Below, piece after piece: positions 7,353-16,565 of a DNA stretch of 64,000 bases. The notes beneath the pieces were generated by a model that saw nothing but the letters and a program-made list of their open reading frames with translations, searched no databases and had not been told where the DNA came from. The position numbers and the translations under genes are program-made. Positions within the stretch are counted from its first letter, which is position 1. Every line of letters begins with the position of its first letter. The DNA comes from an uncultured Clostridium sp. Lineage in GTDB: Bacteria; Bacillota; Clostridia; TANB77; CAG-508. The stretch is from assembly GCA_902496295.1 (NCBI GenBank), contig CABVAF010000003.1:1-64000 (forward strand), written 5' to 3'.

Positions 7353-9095
7353 ATGGGAAAAAAATTAAAACCAACTAAAGGTCATGAAATGGGGAAAGTT
7401 CAAGATCTTAGACAACTATTGGATAGAGCAGTAGAAAAATATGGAGATAAAATAGCATTTGAGTATAAAGAGGATATAGCAGACAAGAATTCTAAAGTTA
7501 TAGTAAAAACATTTAATCAATACAAGAGGGATGCAAAGAGTTTATCAACTGTTCTTTTAAATATGGGACTAGAGGGGAAAAGAGTTGCTGTTATTGGTAA
7601 CAATAGTTATAATTGGTGTGTAACATATATAGCAGTGGTAACAGGGAATATGGTAATAGTTCCTTTAGATAAAGCTTTACCAAATACGGAGATAAAGTCA
7701 CTTATTAAAAGAAGTAAAGCAGATGCCGTAGTTTTTGATAAAAAATATGTAGACGTATTTGAGGAAATAAGAAGAGAGAATGATTCGAATTTACAATATT
7801 ATATTTGTATGGATGAAATAGATAATACAAACATAATAAAATATAATGAGTTAATAGAAAAAGGAGAAGAGCTTGTAAAAAGTGGAGATACTAGATATGA
7901 TAGTATAAAAATAGACAATAAAAAAATGTCTATTATGTTATTTACATCTGGAACAACAGCTGCTGCAAAAGCTGTTATGTTGTCACAGTATAATGTTTGC
8001 AGTAATATTAATGCAATGCCTTATTATGTTTTAATGTATGATACAGATGTACTTCTTTCATTTTTACCAATTCACCATACATTTGAATGTACAATAACAT
8101 TTTTATATGGATGTTTATATTGCGGAGCAACTGTAGCTTTTTGCGATGGTTTAAGATACGTAGTAGATAATTTAAAAGATTATGGTGTAACTGTATTTAT
8201 AACTGTACCATTAATGCTTGATATTGTATATAAGAAGATAAATAAAGGAATAAAAGATCAAGGTAAAGAAAAATTAATTAACTTTATGAAACCAATTACA
8301 AATAGTCTTACTAAAATACATATAGATTTAAGAAAAAAAGTGTACAAGCAAATATTAGATAGTCTTGGAGGAAAGATAAGATTAGTAATACATGGAGGGG
8401 CACCAGCAGATAAAAGTACAATCGTTGGTTTAAATAGTTTTGGAATTTCAACAATTCAAGGGTATGGACTAACAGAAACATCACCTGTTATATCAGCAGA
8501 AGCTGATTATAAAAAGAGCCCAGGTTCTGCGGGACTAATTATGAAAAATGAAGAGGTAAAAATAGATAGTCCAAACGAAGAAGGAATAGGTGAAGTTGTA
8601 GTAAAAGGACCTAATGTAATGCTTGGATATTATGAAAATGAAGAGGAAACTAACAAAGTTTTAAAAGATGGATGGTTTTATACAGGAGATTTAGGATACC
8701 TAGATAAAAAGGGGTTCTTATTCTTAACAGGAAGAAAGAAGGATGTTATTGTTTTAAAAAATGGAAAAAACATATATCCTCAGGAAATAGAGTTTTTAAT
8801 TAGTAAATTACCATTTGTAGAAGAAAATATTGTGTTTGGTAAACCTAGTAAAGATAAAGATTATATAATCTCTGCGAAAATAGTTTATAGTAGCGAGAAT
8901 ATGAAAGAATTATATCCAGATAAGGAAGAAAGTGAATATAAGGATATAATTTGGAAAGAAATAAAAGAAAAAATAAATACCCAAATGCCAGAATATAAAC
9001 ATATTAAAGAAGTTCAAGTAACATCAGAACCTCTAATAAAAACTACAACACAAAAAGTAAAGAGAGCAGAAGAGTTTAAGAAAATAGGAGTTTAA
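7353..9095 (+). CDS. Long-chain acyl-CoA synthetase (AMP-forming), first paralog
   Basis: A 580-residue adenylate-forming enzyme that activates fatty acids with ATP and CoA. Motifs in order: P-loop-like FTSGTTAAAKAVMLSQ (about 196-211), LPIHHTFECT, GGAPADK, GYGLTETSPV, YTGDLGYLDKKGFLFLTGRK and the C-terminal TTTQKVKR catalytic lysine region. The usual TSGTTGxPKG loop is altered to TSGTTAAAKA, keeping the Lys. ATG 7353 has AAGGAGATA about 8 bases before it. A second paralog is encoded on the other strand at 16564-18285; the two share the same overall layout. Confidence 0.88.
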   Translation: MGKKLKPTKGHEMGKVQDLRQLLDRAVEKYGDKIAFEYKEDIADKNSKVIVKTFNQYKRDAKSLSTVLLNMGLEGKRVAVIGNNSYNWCVTYIAVVTGNMVIVPLDKALPNTEIKSLIKRSKADAVVFDKKYVDVFEEIRRENDSNLQYYICMDEIDNTNIIKYNELIEKGEELVKSGDTRYDSIKIDNKKMSIMLFTSGTTAAAKAVMLSQYNVCSNINAMPYYVLMYDTDVLLSFLPIHHTFECTITFLYGCLYCGATVAFCDGLRYVVDNLKDYGVTVFITVPLMLDIVYKKINKGIKDQGKEKLINFMKPITNSLTKIHIDLRKKVYKQILDSLGGKIRLVIHGGAPADKSTIVGLNSFGISTIQGYGLTETSPVISAEADYKKSPGSAGLIMKNEEVKIDSPNEEGIGEVVVKGPNVMLGYYENEEETNKVLKDGWFYTGDLGYLDKKGFLFLTGRKKDVIVLKNGKNIYPQEIEFLISKLPFVEENIVFGKPSKDKDYIISAKIVYSSENMKELYPDKEESEYKDIIWKEIKEKINTQMPEYKHIKEVQVTSEPLIKTTTQKVKRAEEFKKIGV

Positions 9096-9154
9096 TAAAA
9101 AACAACACTAAAGAAATTTGGAAGAAATTATAATTGGCAAGAAGGAAAATAAAA

Positions 9155-12100
9155 ATGAAATTTTTAGTACAAGAATTATTAAACAATAATAAGTTTAAAG
9201 AAATAGCAGAGAGTATAAAAAATGAAACAAGTCCGATAGCAATATCGGGCTTATCTGACGTGTCTAAAGTAAATGTAATAGCTTCTATATTAGAGAGTAC
9301 AAAGAGAAAAATATGTGTGCTTACATATAATGAAATTCAAGCAAAAAAATTAGTAAAAGATTTAAAATATTTTTTCAAAAAGGTATATTTTTTCCCAAAA
9401 AGGGAAATAGCGCCATATGACTATATTGCAGAGAGTAAAGATCTTCCATATGAGAGAATTGCTGTACTAAATAAAATTAAATTGCAAGAAAAATCAAGAG
9501 AGCCTATTATTGTTGTTACAACAATAGAAGCGGTTATGCAAAAAATGATAAGTAAAGAAGAACTTTATGAAAATATTGTTGATTTTAAAATTGGTGAAAC
9601 ATACAGAGTAGAAGATTTAAAGAAAACTTTTGTAAAACTTGGTTATGAAAGAACTAATTTAATAGAAGGACAGGGACAGTTTAGTATACGTGGAGGAATT
9701 GTAGATGTTGGACTTTCTAATAGTGTTGGAGTTAGAATTGAGTTTTGGGGAGACGAAGTAGACTCTATTAGGTATTTTAAAATAGACTCTCAGAGGTCTA
9801 CAGAAATGATACAAAACATTACAATATTTCCAGCACATGAGTTTATAACTCAAGATGTTTCTAAAGCGATAAACAAAATAGAAGAAAATTATAGTAACGC
9901 AGAAGAAGATATAGAATTAATAAAAAATGGGGAAGTTATAAGCAAAATAGATAAATATTTTAATGAATTTTATGAAAAACAAGACTACTTTTTAGATTAT
10001 TTATCAGAAAAGTATCTAATTTTTATAGATGAAAATTCTAAGCTAGAGCAAAGACAAGAAAATATTATTATAGAGAACAATAACTTAATTAAATCCTTAA
10101 TAGAAAAAGAAAGAATAGTTCCAGAGGCTATAAAGAATATTAGTAATTTTGAATATGATTACTCTAAAAAACAAATAATATATCTAGAACAGAATGACAT
10201 TATAAAAAATATTTTAAAATTTAGCTTTTCAACTAGAGAAATAAATTATTATAAAGCAGAAATAGACTTACTTATAGAAGATTTAAAGGAATATACAAAG
10301 AAAAATAGGGTTATACTATTAGGAGGAAATGAAGCTACAACTCAAAAAGTTTGCGAACTTTTGAAAGAAAGAGAAACTAACTATCAATATAAAGAAGATG
10401 TAGAAAATATAAACATAGGAGAAGTAATAGTTACTTTAGGGGCTCTTTCAGCAGGTTTCCAAAATTATGATTTAAAGCTTGTTGTAATAAATTTATCAAG
10501 CAGTTTTGAAGAAGCAGTAAAAAAGAAAAAATATAAAAGTAGTGCATTTAAACAAGGTGAAAAGATAGTATTTGCAGATTTAAAAGAAGGAGACTTTGTA
10601 GTACATAAATTGCATGGTATTGGTCAATTTATGGGAGTAAATACTATTACAACAGCAGACAAAATTACAAAAGACTATATTAAAATAAAATATAGAAATG
10701 ATGATGTTTTATATGTTCCAACAGATAGTTTAGACAATGTAAGGAAGTATATAGGTGGTGGGGAAACATCACCAAAATTAAATAAGCTTGGGACAAAGGA
10801 ATGGGAAAATACTAAATCTAAGGTTAAGAAAAACTTAGAAGTAATTGCAAAAGATTTAGTGGAATTATATGCCAAGAGACAACACATTAAAGGTTTCGAA
10901 TTTACAAAAGATACTCCATGGCAAAAACAATTTGAAGATGGTTTCCCATATCAAGAAACAGACGACCAATTAAGGTGTATAGAAGAAGTAAAAAAAGATA
11001 TGGAAAAACCTGTTCCTATGGATAGGCTTTTATGCGGAGATGTTGGATATGGAAAAACAGAGGTAGCTATAAGAGCTGCTTTTAAAGCAGTTATGAATCA
11101 AAAGCAAGTTGCATATTTAGTTCCAACAACAGTTCTTGCAAACCAACAATATGAAGAATTTAAGTATAGAATGGAAGAGTTTCCAATACGAGTAGATTTA
11201 TTAAATCGATTTAGAACAAAAAAAGAACAAGAAGAGGTAATAAAGAAATTAAAACTTGGAGAATTAGACGTAGTTATAGGAACACATAGATTACTTAGTA
11301 AAGATGTTGAGTTTAGAGACCTAGGATTACTTATTATAGACGAAGAGCAGCGTTTTGGAGTAAAAGATAAAGAAAAAATAAAACAATTAAAAAATAGCGT
11401 AGATGTATTAACAATGACAGCAACTCCAATTCCAAGAACACTTCATATGTCTATATTGGGGGTTAGGGATATGTCTGTAATATATGAACCACCTCAAAAT
11501 AGAAGACCTGTTCAAACTTATGTATTAGAATATGATGAGGAAATTATAAGAGAAGCTATTTTAAAAGAAGTAGAAAGAGAAGGACAGGTATTTTACCTAT
11601 TTAATAATGTAGAGCAAATTGCTAAGAAAGCGGACGCTATTACAAAATTGGTACCTGAGGCTAAGATTTCTTATGCACACGGAAAAATGTCTGGTAAAGA
11701 ACTAGAAGAAATAATGGAAGCATTTATTGCAAAAGAAATAGATGTGTTAGTATGTACAACAATTTTAGAGTCTGGTATAGATATGCCAAATGCAAATACA
11801 ATAATTGTTGAAAATGCAGAAAGACTTGGATTATCTCAACTTTACCAAATAAGGGGAAGAGTTGGAAGAAGTAATAGGCAAGCGTATGCATATATTACGT
11901 ACAAACGTAACAAACTATTGTCAGAAGTAGCAGACAAAAGACTAAAAGCGATAAAAGAATTTACAGAGTTTGGATCTGGATTTAAAATAGCAATGAGAGA
12001 CTTGGAAATAAGAGGAGCAGGAAGTATGCTTGGAGAAGTTCAACATGGTCATATGGAGCAAGTTGGTTATGATACATACTGCAAATTATTAGACGAAGTA

Positions 12101-12601
12101 ATGAAAGAAACTCAAGGAATACAAGTTAATGAAGAAAAAGATGTACAAATAGACTTAAATATTTCAAGTTACATACCAGATAATTTTATTAAAGACAGTG
12201 GGCAAAAAATAGAAATATATCAAAATATTGCATTGTGCAGAACAGAAGAAGATATACAAAATGTAATAGATGAAATTATAGACAGGTATGGAAGAATGCC
12301 AGATGAATTAGAAAATTTGATTGAAATTGTAAGGATAAAAGAGTTAGCCAGAAATGCTAATATTGTAAAGATTGCCCAAAGAATGGAAAACATTGTATTC
12401 TATTTTGAAAATAATAATTATCCAGAAAATATGATAGACACATTAATTAAAAAATATGGCAATAGAATTAGATTTTCTACAGGAGTTGAACCATATATAA
12501 CGCTAAAAGAAGTAAGAAATATTGTAGACGAAGTAAAAGAATTTTTAAGAGTAATATGCGAAACTAAAAAAGAAGATAAAGTAGACAATATAGATAAATA
12601 A
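9155..12601 (+). CDS. mfd: Transcription-repair coupling factor Mfd
   Basis: A 1148-residue ATP-dependent translocase that removes RNA polymerase stalled at DNA damage and recruits UvrA. It has an N-terminal UvrB-like region with FSIRGGIVDV, a CarD-like RNA-polymerase interaction domain (EGDFVVHKLHGIGQF, about 478-492), Walker A GDVGYGKTE (near 627), DEEQRFG (near 728), and helicase motif VI QIRGRVGRSNRQAYAY. The length is standard. ATG 9155 is preferred to TTG 9134 because GAAGGA lies 8 bases before it. It closely follows the acyl-CoA synthetase on the same strand and may be cotranscribed. Confidence 0.95.
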   Translation: MKFLVQELLNNNKFKEIAESIKNETSPIAISGLSDVSKVNVIASILESTKRKICVLTYNEIQAKKLVKDLKYFFKKVYFFPKREIAPYDYIAESKDLPYERIAVLNKIKLQEKSREPIIVVTTIEAVMQKMISKEELYENIVDFKIGETYRVEDLKKTFVKLGYERTNLIEGQGQFSIRGGIVDVGLSNSVGVRIEFWGDEVDSIRYFKIDSQRSTEMIQNITIFPAHEFITQDVSKAINKIEENYSNAEEDIELIKNGEVISKIDKYFNEFYEKQDYFLDYLSEKYLIFIDENSKLEQRQENIIIENNNLIKSLIEKERIVPEAIKNISNFEYDYSKKQIIYLEQNDIIKNILKFSFSTREINYYKAEIDLLIEDLKEYTKKNRVILLGGNEATTQKVCELLKERETNYQYKEDVENINIGEVIVTLGALSAGFQNYDLKLVVINLSSSFEEAVKKKKYKSSAFKQGEKIVFADLKEGDFVVHKLHGIGQFMGVNTITTADKITKDYIKIKYRNDDVLYVPTDSLDNVRKYIGGGETSPKLNKLGTKEWENTKSKVKKNLEVIAKDLVELYAKRQHIKGFEFTKDTPWQKQFEDGFPYQETDDQLRCIEEVKKDMEKPVPMDRLLCGDVGYGKTEVAIRAAFKAVMNQKQVAYLVPTTVLANQQYEEFKYRMEEFPIRVDLLNRFRTKKEQEEVIKKLKLGELDVVIGTHRLLSKDVEFRDLGLLIIDEEQRFGVKDKEKIKQLKNSVDVLTMTATPIPRTLHMSILGVRDMSVIYEPPQNRRPVQTYVLEYDEEIIREAILKEVEREGQVFYLFNNVEQIAKKADAITKLVPEAKISYAHGKMSGKELEEIMEAFIAKEIDVLVCTTILESGIDMPNANTIIVENAERLGLSQLYQIRGRVGRSNRQAYAYITYKRNKLLSEVADKRLKAIKEFTEFGSGFKIAMRDLEIRGAGSMLGEVQHGHMEQVGYDTYCKLLDEVMKETQGIQVNEEKDVQIDLNISSYIPDNFIKDSGQKIEIYQNIALCRTEEDIQNVIDEIIDRYGRMPDELENLIEIVRIKELARNANIVKIAQRMENIVFYFENNNYPENMIDTLIKKYGNRIRFSTGVEPYITLKEVRNIVDEVKEFLRVICETKKEDKVDNIDK

Positions 12602-12654
12602 GCAATAAAGGGATAATTATAATGTAAGTAAAAAAGCTAGAAAGAGGTGAAAAG

Positions 12655-13452
12655 ATGCAAGTTATCTCAAGTAAAGATAATGAGACAATAAAGAATATAA
12701 AAAAATTAAAAGAAAAGAAATATAGGGATGAAGCAGGTTGCTATATTATAGAAGGAATAAAACTAGTGAAAGAAGCAATAGAAGAGAATGCAGAAATTAA
12801 GTATGTTGTAATTTGTGAGGACTGCGAGGATAATGTAAAGCTGGAACAAAATTTATTGTATGACATAGCAAAAAATGACTGTTTATATGTTACTAAAAAA
12901 ATATTTCAGTCAATATCAGATGTAACAACACCTCAAGGAGTACTAGCAGTAGTAGAAAAGAAAAATGCTAATAAACAAATTAACTATAATGAGGATATAA
13001 TTATAGTGCTAGATGGAATACAAGACCCAGGAAATTTAGGAACCATTCTAAGAACAGTTGATAGCGCAGACTTAAAGCAAATAATACTTTCTAAAAATAG
13101 TGCAGACCCATATAATCCAAAGGTTGTTCGTTCAACCATGGGAGCAATTTTTAGAGTAAATATAATAGAAACAGAGGATATAGTAAGCACTTTAAAAGAA
13201 ACGAAAAAGCATAACTTCGAAGTTGTTGTTACATCATTAGAAACTGAAGAAAGCATATATAATATAGAATATAAAAATAAAGCTATAGTAATTGGAAATG
13301 AAGCCAATGGGGTTTCAAAAGAAGTTCAAGAAATTGCAGACAGGAAAGTTAAAATTCCAATGCTTGGAAAAACAGAAAGTTTAAATGCATCTGTTGCTAC
13401 AGGAATTATGATATATGAATATGTAAGAAATAAATGGAAAAAATTGACATGA
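12655..13452 (+). CDS. TrmH/SpoU-family RNA 2'-O-ribose methyltransferase
   Basis: A 265-residue SpoU-class (trefoil-knot SPOUT) enzyme that methylates the 2'-OH of an rRNA or tRNA nucleotide with S-adenosylmethionine. The three family motifs are present: DGIQDPGNLGTILRTVDSA (motif 1), VIGNEANGVSKEV (motif 2) and IPMLGKTESLNASVATGI (motif 3). The N-terminal substrate-binding part begins VISSKDNETIKNIKKLKEKK, similar to YsgA/RlmB-type proteins. The precise target base is not predictable here. It sits 53 bases after mfd. Its last codons overlap the -35 element of the next gene's promoter. Confidence 0.88.
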   Translation: MQVISSKDNETIKNIKKLKEKKYRDEAGCYIIEGIKLVKEAIEENAEIKYVVICEDCEDNVKLEQNLLYDIAKNDCLYVTKKIFQSISDVTTPQGVLAVVEKKNANKQINYNEDIIIVLDGIQDPGNLGTILRTVDSADLKQIILSKNSADPYNPKVVRSTMGAIFRVNIIETEDIVSTLKETKKHNFEVVVTSLETEESIYNIEYKNKAIVIGNEANGVSKEVQEIADRKVKIPMLGKTESLNASVATGIMIYEYVRNKWKKLT

Positions 13453-13500
13453 TATAAAAGAAATGCTAAAATTATAATATCAGCATATGCTGATATTATA
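13444..13500 (+). promoter_or_regulatory. Promoter plus perfect 28-bp palindromic operator
   Basis: TTGACA (13444-13449), a 17-nt spacer, and TAAAAT (13467-13472) preceded by TGC form a strong extended promoter. Directly after it, 13473-13500 is a perfect 28-bp palindrome with centre CAGCATATGCTG. It covers the expected transcription start (about 13479), so a dimeric regulator bound there would block initiation. In the RNA the inner part forms a 5' hairpin. Confidence 0.7.
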
Positions 13501-13522
13501 TATAAAAAGGGAGTAGTGAAAG

Positions 13523-13975
13523 ATGGACTACGAAAGAACACTTGGTATCTTGCGGAAACTAAATCAAAAGGGGTACTCCATTTTGGACTTATGTGCAGTA
13601 ATTGAGTGCGCTGCCCAAAATGGGGCTTTCTCAGAGCTAGAAATAGAGGAGCTATCCATAGATGAAAAAATTGAGCAGTGCATGAAAGAACTTATAATTC
13701 CAAACCACATGAAAGGATGGGACTACACTTTTGAAACAGTTAAGCTTTGTATCAAGCATCCAGACCAGATGCTTGAAGAATTTGTGCTATTTGAGCAAGT
13801 TGCTGAAAAGTACGAGATAACTGCTTCAGCAGTCGAAAGAAGCATTAGAACCGTGACGAACAAAGCGATAGAAAAAGCTAATCCGGATGTACTTTATAGG
13901 TATTTTGGAGAAGAAAAAATCACGCCAAAACAGTTCTACGTCGGAATTGCTCGGATGGTGCAAAAAAGGCTATAA
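13523..13975 (+). CDS. Orphan Spo0A C-terminal-domain protein (no receiver domain)
   Basis: A 150-residue protein. Residues about 48-150 match the Spo0A effector domain: IIPNHMKGWDYTFETVKLCI aligns with the PAHIKGYxYLREAI region, then YEITASAVERSIRTVTNKAI with the SRVERAIRHAIEVAW recognition helix, and a final PKQFYVGIARMV like PTNSEFIAMVADKL. The first about 45 residues are not a receiver domain and lack phosphorylation residues. It therefore probably binds DNA without phosphorelay input. Base composition is richer in G+C than flanking genes (25 of 60 at 13621-13680). A perfect palindrome on its promoter suggests autoregulation. Confidence 0.75.
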   Translation: MDYERTLGILRKLNQKGYSILDLCAVIECAAQNGAFSELEIEELSIDEKIEQCMKELIIPNHMKGWDYTFETVKLCIKHPDQMLEEFVLFEQVAEKYEITASAVERSIRTVTNKAIEKANPDVLYRYFGEEKITPKQFYVGIARMVQKRL

Positions 13976-13983
13976 GTCTACTT

Positions 13984-14034
13984 CCAAAAAAGATGGAGGG
14001 ATTATCGAAAGATAATTCCCTCCATCTTTTTTGG
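13984..14034. terminator. Bidirectional terminator between the Spo0A-like gene and aspS
   Basis: A 23-24-bp stem (CCAAAAAAGATGGAGGG with its complement CCCTCCATCTTTTTTGG) around GAAA, with A/T runs on both sides. It serves the plus-strand gene and convergent aspS, whose stop lies 2 bases away. Confidence 0.9.
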
Positions 14035-14035
14035 T

Positions 14036-15793
14036 TTATTTTTTTTCTGGTAAATCTAATTTAATATGAACATCTTGTAATTGCTCTTTAGTAACAGTTC
14101 CAGGAGCTCCCATTAGTAAGTCTTGAGATTTACTATTCATAGGGAATGCTATAACATCACGTACAGTTTCAGAATCTGTTAAAAGCATAAGCATTCTATC
14201 AACACCAGGTGCAATACCAGCATGTGGTGGAGCACCATATTGGAATGCATTAAATAAAGCTTTAAACTTTTCTTCAATATGTTCCTTACTATATCCAACA
14301 ATTTCAAATGCTTTTATCATAATTTCTGGGTCATGATTTCTTACAGCTCCAGAAGAAAGCTCTATACCATTGCATACAATATCATATTGATATGCCAAAA
14401 TATCTAAAGGCTTTTGGTTATTTAAAGCATCTAGTCCACCTTGTGGCATTGAAAATGGGTTGTGGCAGAAGTCTAATTTACCATGTTCATCTAATTCATA
14501 CATTGGAAAATCTATTATCCAACAAAAACTAAATATATTTTCATCTATTAGGTTTAATCTCTTTCCAAGTTCTGTTCTAATTTGACCTGCCAAGCTGTTT
14601 GCAATTGTTTCATCGTCTGCAATAAAGAATATTGTGTCGTTTACTTTTAGGTCTGCTAAGTTTAGAAGTTCTTTCTTTAAGTCATCTGGTATAAATTTAT
14701 CAATAGGTCCTTTATAACTTAAATCCTCTTGTACTTCTAAGTATCCAAGACCGCCCATACCAATTGACTTAGCAAATTCAAGAATTTTTTCATGGAAACC
14801 TTTTGACATATGACCAGTTACTTTTATAGCACGAACAGCTTTACCATGGAATGGTTTGAAAGTACATTTTTGGAAGAAGTCTGTTAAATCTATAATAAAT
14901 AATGGGTTTCTTAAATCTGGCTTGTCGCTTCCGTATTTTACCATAGCTTCACGGTATGGTATTCTAGGGAAAGGATATTCAGCTACTTTCTTATTTGAAA
15001 ATGTTTTAAAAGTATTATACATAACAGGCTCTATTACAGAGAAAACATCTTCTTGTGTTGCATATGACATTTCCATATCTAATTGATAGAATTCACCTGG
15101 ACATCTATCTGCTCTAGCATCTTCATCTCTAAAACATGGAGCTATTTGAAAATATTTATCTATACCAGAAACCATAAGCAATTGTTTAAATTGTTGTGGT
15201 GCTTGTGGTAAAGCATAAAATTTTCCTGGATGTAATCTACTTGGTACTAAATAGTCTCTTGCACCTTCTGGTGAAGAACTAGTAAGTATTGGTGTTTGAA
15301 CCTCTAAAAAGCCTTGTTCAATCATTTGACTTCTTAAATATTGTAAAACTTTAGCTCTTAATACTAAGTTATCTTTTAATTTTGTATTTCTTAAATCTAA
15401 GAAACGATATTGAAGTCTTAAATCTTCTCTAACATCTTGATTTGAATTAACTTCAAAAGGAAGGTCTTTAGTCCTTTTTCCTAGAATTTCTATTTTTTCA
15501 ATTGCTATTTCAACAAGACCTGTTTTTATTTTTTCATTTACTGTTTCTGGTGCTCTTTTTCTTACAGTTCCTTCCACAGATACACTAGATTCAATTGGAA
15601 TTCTTGATGCAAAGTCAACATCTTCACTTTTTCCAGATGTAACAACTTGTGTAACACCATACATATCACGAATATCAAGGAAAACAAGACCTCCGAAGTC
15701 ACGTATTGTTTCAACAAAACCTGCAATTTTTACATGTTTTCCAACATCATCTAAACTAATTTCATTACAAGTATGAGTTCTATAAATACTCAT
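14036..15793 (-). CDS. aspS: Aspartyl-tRNA synthetase (bacterial type)
   Basis: A 585-residue class II synthetase that charges tRNA-Asp. An N-terminal OB-fold (RDFGGLVFLDIRDMYGVTQV) is followed by the class II core: PEGARDYLVPSR, PQAPQQFKQLLMVSG, FRDEDARADRCPGEFYQLD (motif 2) and GIAPGVDRMLMLL (motif 3). An inserted GAD-type domain lies between. Since GatCAB is encoded nearby (22.6-25.9 kb), this enzyme may be non-discriminating and also charge tRNA-Asn, but that cannot be read from the sequence. It is transcribed leftward, convergent with the Spo0A-like gene; no T-box leader was recognised. Confidence 0.96.
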   Translation of the reverse strand: MSIYRTHTCNEISLDDVGKHVKIAGFVETIRDFGGLVFLDIRDMYGVTQVVTSGKSEDVDFASRIPIESSVSVEGTVRKRAPETVNEKIKTGLVEIAIEKIEILGKRTKDLPFEVNSNQDVREDLRLQYRFLDLRNTKLKDNLVLRAKVLQYLRSQMIEQGFLEVQTPILTSSSPEGARDYLVPSRLHPGKFYALPQAPQQFKQLLMVSGIDKYFQIAPCFRDEDARADRCPGEFYQLDMEMSYATQEDVFSVIEPVMYNTFKTFSNKKVAEYPFPRIPYREAMVKYGSDKPDLRNPLFIIDLTDFFQKCTFKPFHGKAVRAIKVTGHMSKGFHEKILEFAKSIGMGGLGYLEVQEDLSYKGPIDKFIPDDLKKELLNLADLKVNDTIFFIADDETIANSLAGQIRTELGKRLNLIDENIFSFCWIIDFPMYELDEHGKLDFCHNPFSMPQGGLDALNNQKPLDILAYQYDIVCNGIELSSGAVRNHDPEIMIKAFEIVGYSKEHIEEKFKALFNAFQYGAPPHAGIAPGVDRMLMLLTDSETVRDVIAFPMNSKSQDLLMGAPGTVTKEQLQDVHIKLDLPEKK

Positions 15794-16019
15794 TTTCTAA
15801 TTCCCCATTTCATTTAGTAATTTAAAGTAAAATATATAAAGCCAAAACAAGCCCTATATCACATAATTTTACACTAGTATACCACTAAATGTCAATATTT
15901 ATAAGAAAATAAATTTTTATTATTAGTATAAAAAATATTGCAAAAAAATATATGTTTTGATATTATTACAAAAAATATGACAGAAATATGAGAGGAGAAA
16001 TTTTAAAGGGGGAAAATTT

Positions 16020-16520
16020 ATGAAGGGGTCAAAAATAGCAATAATAGTAATTGTTGCAGTATTAGCTTTTGTACTATTAGTAGGAGGAGCAATATTTGGA
16101 GTTAGTTTCTTATTAAATAGAGAAAAGGACTCTATAACTGCGGAACAATTTAAAAGTTTTATGGAACAAAATGGCTATACAATATCAGATGCAACTTATC
16201 AATTTGCACAATATAGTTATGTAGAACAAGTATACTTAGCAGTAGATAGTGGTTACAATTATCAAATAGAATTTTATGAATTGGCTGACGAAAGTACTGC
16301 AACAGGATTTTTTAACAATAATGCATCTATTTTCGAATCTAATGCTGGAACAACATCAGCTAAGTCAAATATAAATGGAAAGAATTATTCTAAATATACA
16401 CTATCTTCTAGTGGAAAGTATATGCTTGTTTCAAGAATTAATAATACAGTAATATATGTAAATGTTGATGATCAATATAGTGATGAAGTAAAAGATATAT
16501 TAAAAGAAATAGGATATTAA
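16020..16520 (+). CDS. Membrane-anchored extracellular protein of unknown function
   Basis: A 166-residue protein with one N-terminal transmembrane helix (about residues 5-31, AIIVIVAVLAFVLLVGGAIF) and an external domain rich in Tyr, Ser, Asn and acidic residues (ITAEQFKSFMEQNGYTISDA onward). The helix lacks a lipobox Cys, so it is probably an anchor rather than a cleaved signal. The start ATG follows a GGGGG-type ribosome binding site. It is alone between divergent aspS and convergent acyl-CoA synthetase. I do not recognise the domain. Confidence 0.65.
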   Translation: MKGSKIAIIVIVAVLAFVLLVGGAIFGVSFLLNREKDSITAEQFKSFMEQNGYTISDATYQFAQYSYVEQVYLAVDSGYNYQIEFYELADESTATGFFNNNASIFESNAGTTSAKSNINGKNYSKYTLSSSGKYMLVSRINNTVIYVNVDDQYSDEVKDILKEIGY

Positions 16521-16523
16521 AAT

Positions 16524-16565
16524 AAAAAATGGTTCAAATAAATTACTTATTTGAACCATTTTTTT
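16524..16565. terminator. Bidirectional terminator
   Basis: AAAAAATGGTTCAAATAA pairs with TTATTTGAACCATTTTTT around a short loop. It serves the plus-strand gene at 16020 and the convergent gene ending at 16564. Confidence 0.9.

Noticed and set aside
14036..15950. Possible T-box leader for aspS
   Set aside because: The 5' region has no specifier loop or TGGNACC-like T-box sequence.
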